This document shows positions 60,655 through 64,000 of a stretch of 64,000 nt of DNA, in pieces. The translations under genes were made by a program, and so were the position numbers. The first letter of the stretch is position 1. Each line of letters opens with the position of its first letter. The DNA comes from Bradyrhizobium erythrophlei. GTDB lineage: Bacteria; Pseudomonadota; Alphaproteobacteria; Rhizobiales; Xanthobacteraceae. The DNA lies in the NCBI RefSeq assembly GCF_900129425.1, contig NZ_LT670817.1, positions 8,212,001 to 8,276,000 on the forward strand. The letters run 5' to 3'. The notes under the pieces were generated by a model. That model was not told the origin of the DNA. It saw nothing but the letters and a program-made list of their open reading frames with translations, and made no database searches.

Positions 60655-60787
60655 CGACCGCCTTGACTTCGGCGCGTTCTCACCTGAAAGAGCCCTTTCC
60701 CGCCCGCGACCTCGTCAGCAACGTTTCCGTAAAACGGGTCCGGTTTCGCTCCGAAGGCGCGCTAAATCATTGAAGATGCGTGCTTTC

Positions 60788-60818
60788 TTCAGGCGAACCG
60801 GGAGCCGCTTCGCCTGAA
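60788..60818 (+). promoter_or_regulatory. Perfect inverted repeat in the accA leader
   Basis: TTCAGGCGAA and its exact complement TTCGCCTGAA, separated by 11 bases, lie 26 bases upstream of accA. An AACCGGG direct repeat lies within and after it. It could be a leader hairpin or a repressor operator; no U tract follows, so it is not a simple terminator. Confidence 0.45.
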
Positions 60819-60844
60819 ACCGGGCTCGTCCTTATATCGATTTG

Positions 60845-61807
60845 ATGCCGGATCACATGCGCTCTTATCTCGATTTCGAAAAGCCCGTCGCGGAACTCGA
60901 ATCCAAGGTCGATGAATTGCGCGCGCTGGCGGCGACCGGCAGCGACATCGGCGAAGAGATTTCACGGATCGAGGACAAGGCCGCCCAGGCGCTGGGCGAT
61001 CTCTACGCCAATCTGACGCCCTGGCAGAAAACCCTGGTCGCGCGTCATCCGCTGCGCCCCCATTTCTCCGATTTCATCAACGCGCTGATCACCGAATTCA
61101 CGTCGCTGGCGGGCGACCGCAAGTTCGGCGAGGACGAAGCGCTGATCGGCGGCTTCGGCCGCTTTCGCGGCGAGAGCATCTGCGTGATCGGCCAGGAGAA
61201 GGGCGCCACCACCGAATCCCGCATCAAGCATAATTTCGGCATGGCGCGCCCCGAGGGCTACCGCAAGGCGGTCAGACTAATGGAGATGGCCGAGCGATTC
61301 GGCATCCCGGTGCTGTCGATCGTCGATTCCGCCGGCGCCTATCCGGGGATCGGCGCCGAGGAGCGCGGCCAGGCCGAGGCGATCGCGCGCTCCACCGACG
61401 CCTGCCTGTCGCTCGGCGTGCCCAATGTTGCGATCATCACCGGGGAAGGCATGTCGGGCGGCGCCATCGCAATCACCACGGCGAACCGCGTGCTGATGTT
61501 CGAACATGCCATTTACAGCGTGATCTCGCCGGAGGCGGCGTCCTCGATCCTGTGGCGCGACGGCACCAAGGCCCAGGAAGCCGCAACCAGCATGAAAATC
61601 ACAGCGCAGGATATGCTGCGTTTCGGCGTGATCGATTCCATCCTGAGCGAGCCGGCCGGCGGCGCCCATCGCGACCCCGACGCCATGATCGCCACCACCG
61701 GCGACGCCATCGCGCAGGCCTTCAACGACCTGCGCAATCTCGGTCCCGACATGATCCGCAAGCAGCGGCGCCAGAAATTCCTCGATATCGGCCGGAAACT
61801 GGGTTGA
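60845..61807 (+). CDS. accA: Acetyl-CoA carboxylase carboxyltransferase subunit alpha
   Basis: A 320-residue subunit that with AccD transfers carboxylate from biotin to acetyl-CoA, making malonyl-CoA for fatty acid synthesis. It begins M-P-D-H-M-R-S-Y-L-D-F-E-K-P, has R-H-P-L-R-P near residue 65, and the crotonase-type carboxyltransferase core with D-S-A-G-A-Y-P-G near 161 and G-E-G-M-S-G-G-A-I-A near 203. The length is normal. ATG 60857 is a weaker start alternative. Confidence 0.96.
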   Translation: MPDHMRSYLDFEKPVAELESKVDELRALAATGSDIGEEISRIEDKAAQALGDLYANLTPWQKTLVARHPLRPHFSDFINALITEFTSLAGDRKFGEDEALIGGFGRFRGESICVIGQEKGATTESRIKHNFGMARPEGYRKAVRLMEMAERFGIPVLSIVDSAGAYPGIGAEERGQAEAIARSTDACLSLGVPNVAIITGEGMSGGAIAITTANRVLMFEHAIYSVISPEAASSILWRDGTKAQEAATSMKITAQDMLRFGVIDSILSEPAGGAHRDPDAMIATTGDAIAQAFNDLRNLGPDMIRKQRRQKFLDIGRKLG

Positions 61808-62039
61808 GCCCGGTTCCCCTTCCCCTTCGCGGCGCGGGCAGGCGGTTTTTTCTGTAAATCGGCAACTTCGGCCCCAATTAGGCCCAGACGCCGATATTTA
61901 ACTCCCTATTGACGATGCCTGAGATGGAACCGGCCGTGACGCCGCCATTGGCTTGCGAGCAGGGGCCCCAAAGGATAGTATTTTAGTTAATGGCTTCAGG
62001 GCATGACGCTGTGATTGGGGTGCGAAAATTGCCCGGTGG

Positions 62040-63506
62040 GTGTGGAGCTTTGCATTGATCTGTCGCTCGCTGTTCCGCGCGCTCATCACGTCCGTCGCGC
62101 TCGCGGCCGGTGTGCTGTTGGCCGGCTGCAACAGCGACGAGATATCCCTCGCCAACAACGCCAAAGCCAACCAGCCGGTGCCGCCGAAGCTCGTCGCCTC
62201 CATGGCCGAAAAGGACATGGACCTGCAATCGCCAATGCTGGTCCGGCTGTTCAAGCAGGAAGCCGAGCTCGAAGTCTGGAAGCAGGATCGCTCCGGCCGT
62301 TTTGCACTGCTGAAGACCTATCCGATCTGCCGTTGGTCGGGAGACCTCGGACCCAAGGTGCGCGAAGGCGACCGCCAGGCCCCGGAGGGCTTCTATTCGA
62401 TCTCGCCGGCACAGATGAATCCGCAGTCGGCCTATTATCTCTCCTTTAACACCGGCTATCCCAACGCCTATGACAGGTCGTTGGGCCACACCGGCTCGGA
62501 GCTGATGGTGCACGGCGACTGCTCGTCGCGCGGATGCTACGCCATGACCGACGAGCAGATCGCGGAAATCTATTCGCTGGGCCGCGAATCGTTCTTCGGC
62601 GGCCAGCGCTCGTTCCAGTTCGAGGCCTTCCCGTTCCGGATGACGCCGGTCAACATGGCGAAACACCGCAATAATCCGAACATGCCGTTCTGGAAAATGA
62701 TCAAGGAAGGCTACGATCATTTCGAGGTGACGCGGCAAGAGCCCAAGGTCGATTTCTGCGAGAAGAAATACGTCTTCGATGCCGTGAAGGCGCCGGACGC
62801 CAAGCGCGATCCGGTGTTCGAGGCCTCGGCCAAATGCCCGGCCTATGTGGTCCCGCAGGAACTCGCCGACGCGGTGCACGAGAAGGAGCAGCAGGATGAG
62901 GCCGAGACCGCCAGGCTGATCGCCAAGGGAACACCGGTCGCCCGGCTGAACACCGGCATCGATGGCGGCATGAACAAGGTATTCGCCTCCAAGCTGCCCA
63001 ACGGCTCAACCGGCCTGTCGGAAGGCGGCGAGGGTCAGGGCCTGTCGCTGGTCGTCGAGCGCGCGCCCGGCACCATTCCTCCGACGGTCAACCCGCCGCA
63101 CGGGCCGGTGACTTCCCCGGATGAGCCGCTGGTGGCCTCCATGGCGCCCACGCCTTCGACCCACGTGGCGTCCGCAGCGCCGAATGCGCAATCCGAGGGC
63201 TTTTTCAGCAACCTCGCCCGCAAGGTGGGCCTGGGCGGCGCCGCCGCGGACACCACGGCCACCACGCAGCCCGTTCCGGCGAAACCGAAGGTGATCGAGG
63301 CCAAACGCACCGAACCGCATCCGGCATCGAAGCCGGAGACCAAACAGGCCGCCGCCCGCCCGCCGCTGAAGCCGAGCGTATCCACCGGCACGGCAACCGC
63401 CGCCGCCGCCGCGCCCGCGGCACCGGCGAATGACGGCCTGGTCACGGGCTCACAGCCGATCGTGCAGGCCAATTCGTTCGAGAGCCGCTTCTCGGCCGCC
63501 AAGTAA
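62040..63506 (+). CDS. L,D-transpeptidase-family lipoprotein
   Basis: A 488-residue protein of the YafK/YkuD-like L,D-transpeptidase family, which act on peptidoglycan cross-links or lipoprotein anchoring. The start is GTG 62040; the signal ends in the lipobox L-L-A-G-C near residue 28. The catalytic region contains M-V-H-G-D-C-S-S-R-G-C-Y near residue 155, with the conserved His and Cys. The domain ends near 290 and the last 200 residues are a Pro/Ala/Thr-rich disordered tail with basic repeats. Its presence near cell-division genes fits an envelope role. Confidence 0.87.
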   Translation: MWSFALICRSLFRALITSVALAAGVLLAGCNSDEISLANNAKANQPVPPKLVASMAEKDMDLQSPMLVRLFKQEAELEVWKQDRSGRFALLKTYPICRWSGDLGPKVREGDRQAPEGFYSISPAQMNPQSAYYLSFNTGYPNAYDRSLGHTGSELMVHGDCSSRGCYAMTDEQIAEIYSLGRESFFGGQRSFQFEAFPFRMTPVNMAKHRNNPNMPFWKMIKEGYDHFEVTRQEPKVDFCEKKYVFDAVKAPDAKRDPVFEASAKCPAYVVPQELADAVHEKEQQDEAETARLIAKGTPVARLNTGIDGGMNKVFASKLPNGSTGLSEGGEGQGLSLVVERAPGTIPPTVNPPHGPVTSPDEPLVASMAPTPSTHVASAAPNAQSEGFFSNLARKVGLGGAAADTTATTQPVPAKPKVIEAKRTEPHPASKPETKQAAARPPLKPSVSTGTATAAAAAPAAPANDGLVTGSQPIVQANSFESRFSAAK

Positions 63507-63602
63507 GGCTTCTCACCTCACTCTTCACGGCCCCCAATCGACAAACCGGATCATCCGCCTTCGCGGATGACGACATTAGCGATTATTCAACGCGCCTCGC
63601 GC

Positions 63603-64000
63603 TCACGCATACTTGCCGTGGCAGTGCTTGTATTTCTTGCCGGAGCCGCAGGGACAATCCTCGTTGCGGCCGACCTTGCCCCATGTCGCCGGATTCTTGG
63701 GATCGCGGTTGGCGGTGGCCGCCGGCACCAGCGAGGCGTTGGCAAATGCCAGCTCGTCCTCACCGGTGTTCGGATCGAACTTATGGGCTTCCATGGCCGG
63801 CAATACCGGCTGCTGCTCTTCCGGCGGCACGATTTCGACCCGCATCAGCTGCGCCGTCACCGCCTCGCGCAGATGCGCGATCATCGCCTCGAACAGGCTG
63901 AACGCTTCCGACTTGTACTCCTGCAAGGGATCGCGCTGGCCGTAGCCGCGCAAGCCGATCACCTGGCGCAGATGATCGAGCATCACAAGATGCTCGCGCC
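63603..64000 (-). CDS. secA: Protein translocase SecA, C-terminal part
   Basis: Minus-strand frame running off the right window edge; about 131 C-terminal residues are visible. The helical scaffold/wing region has L-D-H-L-R-Q-V-I-G-L-R-G-Y-G-Q-R-D-P-L-Q, characteristic of SecA. The C-terminal zinc-binding peptide is complete, C-P-C-G-S-G-K-K-Y-K-H-C-H-G, which contacts SecB. The ATPase domains lie outside the window. It converges with the L,D-transpeptidase gene. Confidence 0.96.
   Translation of the reverse strand, partial: REHLVMLDHLRQVIGLRGYGQRDPLQEYKSEAFSLFEAMIAHLREAVTAQLMRVEIVPPEEQQPVLPAMEAHKFDPNTGEDELAFANASLVPAATANRDPKNPATWGKVGRNEDCPCGSGKKYKHCHGKYA

Noticed and set aside
1..64000. tRNA, rRNA, transposase or integrase genes
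   Set aside because: Scanned for TPsiC-type GTTCGA cores with cloverleaf context, rRNA cores and transposase motifs; none was convincing. XerD is the chromosomal dimer-resolution recombinase, not an element integrase.

Overview
The window is high-GC Alphaproteobacterial DNA whose gene content, synteny and intergenic repeats point to the Nitrobacteraceae (Bradyrhizobium, Rhodopseudomonas or Afipia-like). Supporting blocks are Suv3-like helicase / S4 protein / fdxA / carD, cobS-cobT beside a J-domain protein and bolA, and aroK-aroB / xerD / accA / secA. It is ordinary chromosome with one clear accessory insertion. I found no phage, transposase, rRNA, tRNA or CRISPR array.

Layout. 1-5.2 kb: small exported proteins, an MgtC-like membrane protein, a PanE-family reductase, and YidB-like and GlsB-like small proteins. 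5.3-15.4 kb: a CoA-thioester catabolic neighbourhood with an SDR, two adjacent acyl-CoA dehydrogenases (possibly one heteromeric enzyme), two crotonases, an ADP-forming acyl-CoA synthetase, a two-domain VOC protein and a branched-chain-type ABC binding protein. 15.5-25.7 kb: housekeeping genes (secreted nuclease-like protein, M48/LysM lipoprotein, CarD, FdxA, S4 RNA-binding protein, a long helicase with a disordered tail, DUF3108 protein, ribosomal protein L28 with visible promoter and terminator). 25.8-32.0 kb: a complete EcoEI-like type I restriction-modification operon hsdM-hsdS-hsdR. It is followed by a conserved, very hairpin-rich non-coding element (32.05-32.47 kb), the most intriguing unexplained signal here.

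32.8-42.9 kb (minus strand): a four-gene MdtABC-type RND efflux operon (adaptor, two permeases, outer-membrane factor) followed by two small exported proteins, one BA14K-like. 43.4-51.2 kb: mixed catabolic and accessory genes. These include an AroQ-like protein that appears to have lost two substrate-contact residues, coupled to a cyclase-family hydrolase; a Tat-exported amidohydrolase; a PepSY peptide; a luciferase-like monooxygenase; an Old Yellow Enzyme; a Bug-type binding protein; and a phytase-like esterase. 51.2-64 kb: cobT-cobS, DedA, J-domain protein, BolA, CNNM/CBS protein, aroB-aroK, an unlisted 48-residue membrane peptide, xerD, accA, an L,D-transpeptidase lipoprotein, and the C-terminus of secA running off the right edge.

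Intergenic DNA is full of palindromic repeats in four families, called A-D here. Some are placed as near-identical direct copies around a gene (A at 7.4 and 8.8 kb) and some are nested in each other (D-A-D at 23.9-24.2 kb). Starts were chosen from visible Shine-Dalgarno motifs, signal peptides and known family N-termini; several upstream in-frame extensions were trimmed. All function calls come from motif and family recognition by eye, without database searches.
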